NCBI GenBank assembly: GCA_014359685.1
Contig: JACIYY010000157.1
Location: 1 to 8,219 of the forward strand
DNA length: 8,219 nucleotides
Source: Porphyrobacter sp.
GTDB lineage: Bacteria > Pseudomonadota > Alphaproteobacteria > Sphingomonadales > Sphingomonadaceae
Direction of reading: 5' to 3'
Positions 1-5,695 of the stretch are shown here, one piece after another (the stretch's first letter is position 1; each line of letters starts with the position of its first letter). The position numbers and the translations under genes were made by a program. The notes under the pieces were generated by a model. That model searched no databases, was not told the origin of the DNA, and saw nothing but the letters and a program-made list of their open reading frames with translations.

Positions 1-5
1 GGCGG

Positions 6-11
6 TCCTTT
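6..11 (-). promoter_or_regulatory. Shine-Dalgarno-like site for a gene starting just off the left edge
   Basis: Read on the minus strand, AAAGGA lies six bases after the stop codon of the PepSY-associated gene, leaving five bases to the window edge. This is where a ribosome binding site for a closely following gene would sit. The start codon is not in the window, so the downstream gene is inferred, not seen. Confidence 0.45.
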
Positions 12-16
12 CGCCG

Positions 17-730
17 TCAGTGGATCAGGAAGACGAGCAGGAACAACGGGATCACGAAGCCCGCGCCCACGATCGGCCAGGTCGACGGGCGCCGCCTTGC
101 ATGAAGCTGGAGCAGCAGCAGCCCGGTCAGGCTGAAGATCACGCAGGCGGCGGCGAAGATGTCGATGAACCACGACCACACCGGGCCGGTGTCGCGGCCC
201 TTGTGGAGGTCGTTGAGATAGGCGATCCAGCCGCGCTCGGTATCCTCGTGCAGCACTGCACCGGTCGCGCGGTCGATCGCCACCCAGCCATCGCCGCCGG
301 CGCGCGGGAGCGGGATGTAGAGCTCCTCCTCGCTCCATTCGGGCGCGCGGCCGGAGACATCGACACCCCATTGCGTGTCCAGCCACTCGGCCACCGGGCC
401 GGGCACCGGCGTGTCCGCATCGCTGCCCTCGACCTGCGCCAGCGCCGCCGCCGCGTCATCGGGCAGCGTGCCCTCATTCGTAATGACAACCGGCGTGCTC
501 TCGATCGCGGCCGCATGGTTGAGGGTGATGCCGGTGATCGCGAACAGCACCATCCCCACCAGACACAGCGCGCTGCTCATCCAGTGCCAGGTGTGAAACT
601 GGCGCTTCCAGAAGGCGGGGATGGCGCCGCTGCGCGCTGGACCCGCGACCGGGCGTGCCGGGGCACGGTCAGTCGCAGTGAGGCCCGCACCGGGAGGGTC
701 AGACTGGGGCGGCATCATCCGGTCGGCCAT
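17..730 (-). CDS. PepSY-associated transmembrane helix protein
   Basis: A 237-residue inner membrane protein. The N-terminal 40 residues are Pro/Ala-rich and probably cytoplasmic. Helix 1 spans about 51-71 (preceded by FHTWHW, ending in GITLNH), a periplasmic part covers about 72-183, helix 2 spans about 186-209 and helix 3 about 219-236, where the protein ends. The periplasmic part has the PepSY-type stretch WVAIDRATGAVLHED (149-163), followed by LNDLHKGRDTG (172-182), which matches the PepSY-associated TM family. Known members often sit beside TonB-dependent receptors or DUF2271-type periplasmic proteins and are thought to act in iron or metal-related uptake or reduction; the exact reaction is not established. 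The start ATG at 730 has only a weak ribosome site (GCGAGA directly upstream); Met5 or Met6 are alternatives. No in-frame ATG exists further upstream before a stop at 770-772. A Fur-like box lies upstream. Family is confident, role is not. Confidence 0.88.
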   Translation of the reverse strand: MADRMMPPQSDPPGAGLTATDRAPARPVAGPARSGAIPAFWKRQFHTWHWMSSALCLVGMVLFAITGITLNHAAAIESTPVVITNEGTLPDDAAAALAQVEGSDADTPVPGPVAEWLDTQWGVDVSGRAPEWSEEELYIPLPRAGGDGWVAIDRATGAVLHEDTERGWIAYLNDLHKGRDTGPVWSWFIDIFAAACVIFSLTGLLLLQLHARRRPSTWPIVGAGFVIPLFLLVFLIH

Positions 731-757
731 TCTCGCATGGCCGCGCTTTGCTGCAAA

Positions 758-772
758 TGAGAATGGAAATCA
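758..772. promoter_or_regulatory. possible Fur-type operator
   Basis: The sequence TGAGAATGGAAATCA matches the 7-1-7 Fur consensus TGATAATnATTATCA at 10 of 14 positions (my own count by eye). It lies 27 bases upstream of the PepSY-associated start and 86 bases before the MFS start. PepSY-associated membrane proteins are often iron-linked, which makes a Fur site plausible. The right half-site is poor, so this is a candidate only. Confidence 0.4.
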
Positions 773-846
773 ATAGGCCTTCGCCTGGGGCGCGAAAAGC
801 GACCGTGGCCGATCATCGGCCTTGGTCCGGCTTGCGAGGCGCGGCT

Positions 847-851
847 AGGGG
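847..851 (+). promoter_or_regulatory. ribosome binding site deciding the MFS start
   Basis: AGGGG sits seven bases before ATG 859. It favours this start over the in-frame ATG codons at 757 and 763, which would add a 32-34-residue hydrophilic leader and lie within the AT-rich putative operator. Confidence 0.65.
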
Positions 852-858
852 ATACGGC

Positions 859-2163
859 ATGACACCGCCCGATCCGGCCCCGGCCGCGCCGTCGACCGCC
901 CACCGGCCCGCCCATCGCCGCACGGTGCTGGCGATGCTGCTGGTGGTTTATGTGTTCAACTTCGTCGACCGGCAGATCCTGGCGATCCTCGCCGCGCCAA
1001 TCCAGGCCGAATTGCGCCTCGACGACGCGCAAATGGGGTTGCTGGGCGGGATCGCCTTCGCGCTGCTCTACTCCACCCTTGCGGTGCCGCTGGCGGCACT
1101 GGCGGACCGCACCAGCCGGTCGTGGGTCATCGCCGTCTCGCTGGTGGTGTGGAGCGGCTTCACCGCTTTGTGCGGGTTTGCCACCAGCTTCTGGCAGATC
1201 TTCCTCGCCCGCGTCGGCGTCGGCATAGGCGAGGCGGGCGGAGTGGCCCCGTCCTATGCGCTGATCGGCGAGTATTTCCCCAGCCAGCAGCGGGCGCGGG
1301 CGCTGTCGATCTATTCGCTGGGCATCCCGCTGGGGTCGGCGGCCGGCGTGCTCGCGGGCGGCTACATCGCCGCGCGGGTCGACTGGCGGCTGGCCTTCCT
1401 CGTGGTCGGGCTGGCGGGCATCGTGGTGGCGCCGCTGTTCAAGCTGCTGGTGCGCGACCGGCCCTCCGCCGCCCCGGTCGCCGGCCAAGCGGAGGCGGAG
1501 GACCGCCCCTCGGTCGCCGGCACCGCCGCCGTGCTGGCGCGCAAGCCCGCATTCTGGCTGCTGGCTTTTGGCGCCGCATCGGCCTCGATGTTCGGCTATG
1601 GCTCGGCGTTCTGGCTGCCCAGCCTGCTCCAGCGCAGCTTCGGCCTCGATCTGATCGAGACTTCGCAGTTCTACGGTGCGCTGCTGCTGGTCGGCGGGGT
1701 CGCCGGGATGCTCGCCGGCGGCTGGCTGGGCGATGCCCTGGGGCGCCGCGACCGCGCCTTTTACGGGTGGATTCCGGCCATCGCCTTCGTCGCGATCGTG
1801 CCGCTCTTCGCCGCCGGCGTGCTGAGCGCGGGCGCGCTGGCCGCGTTCGCGCTGCTGCTGGTGCCGCAGGCGCTGTCCTATTTCTGGTTCGGGCCGGTCC
1901 TTACCGCCGTGCAGCATTTGGTGGTCCCTGCCGCCCGCGCCACCGCCTCGGCGCTGTTCCTGCTGATCAACAATCTGATCGGGCTGGGCGGCGGCATCTA
2001 TGCGCTTGGCGCGCTGTCGCAGCACCTGTCGGCGGTCCATGGCGAGGAGGCGCTGCGGTTGTCGCTGCTCTATGCGCTGGCGCTGTATCTGCTCGCTGCG
2101 CTGCTGCTGGCGCTGGCCGGCCCGGCGCTGCGGCGCGGATGGGTGGCCGAGCCCGAGGGCTGA
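859..2163 (+). CDS. MFS transporter, spinster-like family
   Basis: A 434-residue inner membrane transporter of the major facilitator superfamily with the usual twelve-helix length and hydrophobic pattern. Helix 1 carries FNFVDRQIL (33-41), the signature I associate with the spinster (Spns) group. The loop between helices 2 and 3 has LADRTSR (81-87), a degenerate form of the MFS A-motif; the equivalent second-half loop has GDALGRRDR (291-299). VGIGEAGG (121-128) and PSYALIGEYF (131-140) around helices 4-5 are also typical. A charged central loop (about 198-228) separates the two six-helix halves. Bacterial spinster homologues are proton-coupled exporters or importers of mostly unknown substrates; nothing here reveals the cargo. 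The start at 859 is chosen for its AGGGG site and because the conserved region begins about 20 residues in. xdhC follows after 73 bases on the same strand, so co-transcription is possible, but a functional link to molybdenum cofactor is not shown. Confidence 0.9.
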   Translation: MTPPDPAPAAPSTAHRPAHRRTVLAMLLVVYVFNFVDRQILAILAAPIQAELRLDDAQMGLLGGIAFALLYSTLAVPLAALADRTSRSWVIAVSLVVWSGFTALCGFATSFWQIFLARVGVGIGEAGGVAPSYALIGEYFPSQQRARALSIYSLGIPLGSAAGVLAGGYIAARVDWRLAFLVVGLAGIVVAPLFKLLVRDRPSAAPVAGQAEAEDRPSVAGTAAVLARKPAFWLLAFGAASASMFGYGSAFWLPSLLQRSFGLDLIETSQFYGALLLVGGVAGMLAGGWLGDALGRRDRAFYGWIPAIAFVAIVPLFAAGVLSAGALAAFALLLVPQALSYFWFGPVLTAVQHLVVPAARATASALFLLINNLIGLGGGIYALGALSQHLSAVHGEEALRLSLLYALALYLLAALLLALAGPALRRGWVAEPEG

Positions 2164-2224
2164 GCGCTGGCGGCCCGGACGGGAACGCGGCCGGTGGCGA
2201 CGCGCTGGGATGGTGATGGAAAGC

Positions 2225-2232
2225 GGAGGTGA
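2225..2232 (+). promoter_or_regulatory. strong ribosome binding site deciding the xdhC start
   Basis: GGAGGTGA is a near-perfect anti-16S match, with the GGAGG core seven bases before ATG 2237. It rules against the in-frame ATG codons at 2210 and 2216 and the much longer open frame, which overlaps the MFS gene in another frame. Confidence 0.8.
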
Positions 2233-2236
2233 GACG

Positions 2237-3220
2237 ATGTCCGAATGGCTGCCAGTCGCCGACGATCCCGCGGCCGACGACATGCGCCCGCACCTGTTCG
2301 CGCTGGCGCGGCGGGGCGAGCCATTCGCGCTGGCAACGATCATCGCCGCCGATGGCGGGCCGCGTCCGGTCGGATCGCAGATGGTGGTCGCCGGCGAGCA
2401 GGCATGGGGTTTCCTGTCGGGCGGATGCATCGAGAGCGATGTCGCGCTGCATGGCCGCGCGGTGCTGGAGAGCGGCGAGCCCGAAGTGCTCGTCTATGGC
2501 CGGGACAGCCCGTTCATCGACATCCGGCTGCCCTGCGGCGGGCGGCTGGAGGTTCTGGTCGAGCGGGTCGCGCCCGACGAACCCGCGCTCGCCGCCCTGC
2601 AGGCTCTGACCGAGGCGCGGCGGGAGGCGTGGTGGGCGAGCAGCGGGCGCGAGCACTGGTGCGGGCCGCAGCCGCCGGGTGTTCCGCACCGTTTTGTCCA
2701 CCTCTATCGACCCAGGCAGCGGCTGGTGGTGATCGGATCCGACGCCTTTGCGCTGGCTATCGCGGCGCTCGGCGCGCGGATCGGGTGGGAGACCATCGTG
2801 CTGGCGCCGTTCGGCCCGGCCGAGGCACCGCCGCTCGCCGCCCGCTACGACCGGCGGCCGCTGGATCTGTCGCTCGCCGCACTCGAGCCCGACCGCTGGA
2901 CCGCGATCGCCGTGGCGACCCACGACATGGCCGAGGACGAGGCGGCGCTGGTGCCGGCGCTGGCCTCTGCGGCCGGCTATGTGGGCGCGCTCGGATCGCG
3001 GCGCAAGGCCGGCGAGCGGGCCGAGCGGCTGCGCCGCGCCGGACTGAGCGAGGCCTGCATCGCGCGGCTGCACGCCCCGATCGGCTTGCCCATCGGCGCC
3101 GCCAATCCGTGGGAGGTGGCGGTGGCGGTCGCGGCCGAGATCATCGCCACGGCCCGCCTCGCTCCGCCGGGCGAGGCCGCGCCCGCGACGGAGCTGGCGG
3201 ATGCCTCCGCATATCGCTGA
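2237..3220 (+). CDS. xdhC: XdhC family molybdenum cofactor insertion/maturation protein
   Basis: A 327-residue cytoplasmic protein. Known family members (XdhC, PaoD, CoxI) bind molybdenum cofactor and deliver its matured, sulfurated form to xanthine dehydrogenase-type hydroxylases. The N-terminal XdhC/CoxI domain (about 15-110) has the conserved GGCIESDV (62-69), including the family cysteine, and LPCGG (98-102). The C-terminal Rossmann-like domain (about 162-307) shows VATHD (226-230), YVGALGSRR (248-256) and RLHAPIG (277-283), all family hallmarks. Odd point: the first Rossmann loop reads VVIGSDAFALA (164-174) where many relatives have a GAGHVA-like glycine-rich turn. The start is set by a strong GGAGGTGA site. 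The gene overlaps the next one, mocA, by 20 bases, so the pair is almost certainly translated together. No molybdoenzyme subunit lies in the window, so the client enzyme is unknown. Family assignment is secure; the symbol is by family, not proven orthology. Confidence 0.93.
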   Translation: MSEWLPVADDPAADDMRPHLFALARRGEPFALATIIAADGGPRPVGSQMVVAGEQAWGFLSGGCIESDVALHGRAVLESGEPEVLVYGRDSPFIDIRLPCGGRLEVLVERVAPDEPALAALQALTEARREAWWASSGREHWCGPQPPGVPHRFVHLYRPRQRLVVIGSDAFALAIAALGARIGWETIVLAPFGPAEAPPLAARYDRRPLDLSLAALEPDRWTAIAVATHDMAEDEAALVPALASAAGYVGALGSRRKAGERAERLRRAGLSEACIARLHAPIGLPIGAANPWEVAVAVAAEIIATARLAPPGEAAPATELADASAYR

Positions 3221-3845
3221 GGCCCGCGCCGCCGGCACGCAGGCCATCGTGCTGGCCGCCGGGGCCGGGCGACGCTTCGGCGGCGGCAAGCTGCTGGCGC
3301 CGTTCCGGTCGCGGCCGCTGGTCTGCTGGGCGGTGGAGGCGGCACTGGCCAGCTGTGTGGAAGGGGTGACGGTGGTGGTCGGCGCGCGCGGGGCCGAGAT
3401 CGCGGCGCTGCTTGCTCTGCACGCGGGCGAGCGGCTGCGCGTGGTCCAGTGCCGCGACTGGGGGGAGGGGATCGCCGCCTCACTGCGCTGCGGGATCGAG
3501 GCCCTGCCGGACGGGACCCGCGCGGCGCTGCTGCTGCTCGGCGACATGCCGCTGGTCAGCCCGGGGCTGGCCGACCGGGTGCTCACCCGTGTGCTCGACG
3601 GCGCGCCCGCCGCGCTGCCGCTGTGCGATGGCCAGCCCGGGCATCCGGTGGCGGTCTCGCACGAGCTTTTCACCGCGCTGGCGCGCCTCAACGGCGATCG
3701 CGGCGCTCGCTCGCTGCTGGAGGGGCTCGACGGCGTGGTCACCATCGCCACCGCCGATGGCGGCTGCGTGCGCGACGTCGACACGCGCGACGATCTCGCC
3801 GCACTGGCCCGGCAGGGGTGGCCGGGAGGCGTTGCGGGCTGCTAA
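3201..3845 (+). CDS. mocA: MocA-like molybdenum cofactor nucleotidyltransferase
   Basis: A 214-residue cytoplasmic enzyme of the MobA-like NTP transferase family. Members join a nucleotide to molybdopterin; next to XdhC the likely reaction is CTP plus Mo-molybdopterin giving molybdopterin cytosine dinucleotide. The nucleotide-binding loop is LAAGAGRRFGGGK (18-30), with the conserved Arg and Lys. DWGEGIAASL (86-95) matches the family's substrate-side motif, GDMPLV (114-119) supplies the metal-binding Asp, and GHPVAV (147-152) and DVDTRDDL (192-199) are also typical. Length is normal for the family. The ATG at 3201 lies inside the 3' end of xdhC, seven bases after CGGAG (3189-3193), so translation is coupled. 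The choice of cytidylyl rather than guanylyl transfer rests on the xdhC context and overall similarity; sequence alone does not settle it. Confidence 0.9.
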   Translation: MPPHIAEARAAGTQAIVLAAGAGRRFGGGKLLAPFRSRPLVCWAVEAALASCVEGVTVVVGARGAEIAALLALHAGERLRVVQCRDWGEGIAASLRCGIEALPDGTRAALLLLGDMPLVSPGLADRVLTRVLDGAPAALPLCDGQPGHPVAVSHELFTALARLNGDRGARSLLEGLDGVVTIATADGGCVRDVDTRDDLAALARQGWPGGVAGC

Positions 3846-3875
3846 CGCGCCCGAGCCTGGCGCGGTTCGGTGCGG

Positions 3876-3902
3876 TTCGTGCCCGCCAGCCGCAGGCACG
3901 AA
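3876..3902 (+). other. hairpin between mocA and the mscS-type gene
   Basis: TTCGTGCC (3876-3883) and GGCACGAA (3895-3902) form a perfect 8-bp stem with an 11-base loop, extendable by two G-C pairs past a bulge. No T-run follows, so it is not a classic intrinsic terminator; it could attenuate transcription or fold in the leader just upstream of the next gene's ribosome site. Confidence 0.35.
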
Positions 3903-3923
3903 GCCGACGGGGGTGCTTGACCG

Positions 3924-5627
3924 ATGACGATGCTGCTGCGCTGGACATTTGCTCTGCTGGTGGCGTTGGCCGCCTTGCCTGCGATGCAAAGCCGTGCCGC
4001 CGCGCCGGAGGACACGGCCGAGGCGACCGTCCCGGCGGCCGATCCGTTCGGCCGGGACACGCCGCGCGGCGCGGTCACCGGGCTGATCGATGCGCTGGCG
4101 GCCCAGGATTATATCCGCGCCGGGGCATATTTCGATCTGCCGGAGGGCGAGGCATCCGCAGGCGCGGAGACCCCTGCGGCGGAGCTGGCGCGGCAGTTCC
4201 AGGCGGTGCTCGACCGGGGCGGCACGCTGGATGCCTTCGTGGTCCTCTCGAACGAGGCCACCGGGCGCCTCGATGACGGCCTGCCCGCCGATGTCGAGCG
4301 GGTCGGCGCTTTCGGGGGCGAGGACGGCGGGCCGATCCTGCTCGCCCGCAGCGAAGGGCCGGACGGAGCGCCGGTGTGGCGCATCTCGCAGGAAACCATT
4401 GATGATCTCGCGCGACTGGAACCGCCTGCGGCCGAGCCCGACACAGCGGGCGAGACCACGCAGGGGCTGGTCGTTGCCGGCGCGCCGCTGGACGACTGGG
4501 CGTTCCTGCTGGGCATCGCCATCGCCAACTTCTTCGCGTTCTGGGCGATTGCCGCGATCATCCTGGCGGTGATGCGCGGCGTGATCGGCGACCGCGAGAA
4601 GAGCACGCTCTATCGCCTCACCCATGCCGCGCTGCCGCCGGTCAGCCTGATGCTGGCGGTGCTGAGCTTCCAGCTGTGGGCCGACAGCGTTGCGGCCTCG
4701 ATCGTCGCGCGCCAGACGCTGCTGCGCTATATCGGCATCGTCGGGTGGATCGCGCTCGCCTGGTTCGCGCTGCGGCTGATCGACGCGGTGACGGGGATTG
4801 CGACCGCCCGGATGGCGCTGCGCGAGCGGCGGCAGGCGGTGTCGGTGATCACGCTGGCGCGGCGCGCGGCCAAGATCGCCCTCCTCGCGCTGGCTATCGT
4901 CGGCATCCTCGACACGCTCGGCTTCGATGTCACCGCCGGCGTTGCCGCGCTGGGGATCAGCGGCATCGCACTGGCGCTGGGCGCGCAGAAGACGGTCGAG
5001 AACCTGGTCGGCGGCGTCAGCGTGATCGCCGACCAGCCGCTGCAGGTGGGCGATTTCTGCCGCGTCGGCGACGTCGTCGGCACGGTGGAGGATATCGGGA
5101 TGCGCTCGACCCGCCTGCGCACGCTGGAACGCTCGATCGTCACCATCCCCAACAGCGACCTGTCATCGCGCGAGATCGAGAATTTCGACAAGCGCGACCG
5201 TTTCCTGTTCAACCCCACGATCGGCGTGGAATACGGGATCTCCGCCGCCAAGCTGCGCGAAGGGGTGGAGCTGATCGAGCAGGTGCTGATCGACAATCCG
5301 CAGGTCGAGAAGGACGGCGCCCGCGCCAGGTTCGCCAATTTCGGCGATAGCTCGCTCGATATCGAGGTGTGGTCCTACATCGCCGTGCCCGATTTCACGG
5401 AAAGCCGGCTGGTCCGGCAGGAGCTGCTGCTGGAGATCTTCGCGCGGCTGGAAGCGGCCGGGCTGACGATCGCCTTCCCGACGCGCACCGTCCATCTGGT
5501 GCAGGACGGGCCGGGCGCTCCGGTGGCCGGCGCCACGGCCGAGACTCGGGCCGAGGACCGGCCCGAAACTGTGGTCCCGGCCGGGGATGAACGGCAGGGC
5601 GGGCCGGTTGCGCCGCCACCCGGCTGA
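3924..5627 (+). CDS. MscS-family mechanosensitive ion channel with N-terminal periplasmic domain
   Basis: A 567-residue inner membrane channel that should open under membrane tension and release solutes on hypo-osmotic shock. An apparent signal peptide (1 to about 26, ending SRAAA) is followed by a predicted periplasmic domain (about 44-165; starts DTPRGAVTGLIDALAAQDY), which occurs in larger MscS homologues and whose role is unknown. Likely helices lie at about 191-217, 236-256, 266-290 and 310-330. The pore-lining helix is at about 335-365, with the Ala/Gly-rich GISGIALALGAQKTVENL (344-361). The beta domain follows (DQPLQVGDFCRVGD, 370-383; VTIPNSDLSSREIEN, 406-420), then the alpha/beta C-terminal domain. 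The last roughly 40 residues are a Pro/Gly/Glu-rich, probably disordered tail. It is about twice the length of E. coli MscS (286 residues). The ATG at 3924 follows a GGGGG run (3909-3913) by ten bases; ATG 3930 (Met3) is an alternative start. Substrate preference and regulation cannot be read from the sequence. Confidence 0.93.
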   Translation: MTMLLRWTFALLVALAALPAMQSRAAAPEDTAEATVPAADPFGRDTPRGAVTGLIDALAAQDYIRAGAYFDLPEGEASAGAETPAAELARQFQAVLDRGGTLDAFVVLSNEATGRLDDGLPADVERVGAFGGEDGGPILLARSEGPDGAPVWRISQETIDDLARLEPPAAEPDTAGETTQGLVVAGAPLDDWAFLLGIAIANFFAFWAIAAIILAVMRGVIGDREKSTLYRLTHAALPPVSLMLAVLSFQLWADSVAASIVARQTLLRYIGIVGWIALAWFALRLIDAVTGIATARMALRERRQAVSVITLARRAAKIALLALAIVGILDTLGFDVTAGVAALGISGIALALGAQKTVENLVGGVSVIADQPLQVGDFCRVGDVVGTVEDIGMRSTRLRTLERSIVTIPNSDLSSREIENFDKRDRFLFNPTIGVEYGISAAKLREGVELIEQVLIDNPQVEKDGARARFANFGDSSLDIEVWSYIAVPDFTESRLVRQELLLEIFARLEAAGLTIAFPTRTVHLVQDGPGAPVAGATAETRAEDRPETVVPAGDERQGGPVAPPPG

Positions 5628-5652
5628 CGCGGCTGTTCTTTTGGTCGGTCGC

Positions 5653-5692
5653 GGTTTCCGAGCCGCTGCATGATTCCATGCAGCTCGAAACC
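5653..5692. terminator. probable bidirectional terminator hairpin
   Basis: GCTGCATG (5665-5672) and CATGCAGC (5677-5684) form an 8-bp stem around the 4-base loop ATTC. Beyond a 3-base bulge, GA pairs with TC, and beyond a 1-base bulge GGTTTC (5653-5658) pairs with GAAACC (5687-5692), giving about 16 pairs. It lies between convergent genes, 25 bases after the channel stop and 3 bases after the stop of the leftward efflux gene. No T-run follows on either strand, so efficiency without a factor is uncertain. Confidence 0.6.
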
Positions 5693-5695
5693 GTC

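Larger units (their letters stand above)
731..858. promoter_or_regulatory. divergent intergenic region
   Basis: This 128-base gap separates the leftward PepSY-associated gene from the rightward MFS gene, so promoters for both must lie here or inside the ORF starts. The stretch 748-775 is clearly AT-richer than its surroundings, as expected of a promoter or operator core. I could not assign a -35/-10 pair with confidence in either direction. Confidence 0.6.

Noticed and set aside
20..760. 246-residue plus-strand open frame opposite the PepSY-associated gene
   Set aside because: Composition is His/Arg/Gln-rich and featureless, while the opposite strand gives a clear three-helix membrane protein.
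748..776. Plus-strand promoter TTGCTG with a 17-base gap to CAATAG
   Set aside because: Only three and two of six positions match the sigma-70-type boxes, too weak to call.
2163..2206. Possible hairpin between the MFS gene and xdhC (CGGCC/GGCCG and AGCGC/GCGCT arms)
   Set aside because: Two 5-bp stems with a large asymmetric internal loop and no T-run; expected by chance at this GC content.
2000..2236. Upstream extension of the xdhC frame
   Set aside because: The extension is Arg/Cys/Trp-rich, overlaps the MFS gene in another frame, and a strong GGAGGTGA site marks the start at 2237.
715..2430. 571-residue minus-strand open frame antisense to the MFS gene
   Set aside because: Its product is Arg/Gln/Gly-rich low-complexity sequence with no membrane or domain pattern; it mirrors the strongly supported MFS gene and reflects high GC.
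1967..3784. 605-residue minus-strand open frame antisense to xdhC and mocA
   Set aside because: Ser/Arg/Pro-rich shadow with no recognisable motif, fully opposite two confidently identified genes.
3480..4625. 381-residue minus-strand open frame across the mocA-mscS junction
   Set aside because: Arg/Gln/Gly-rich antisense product spanning two real genes; no domain features.
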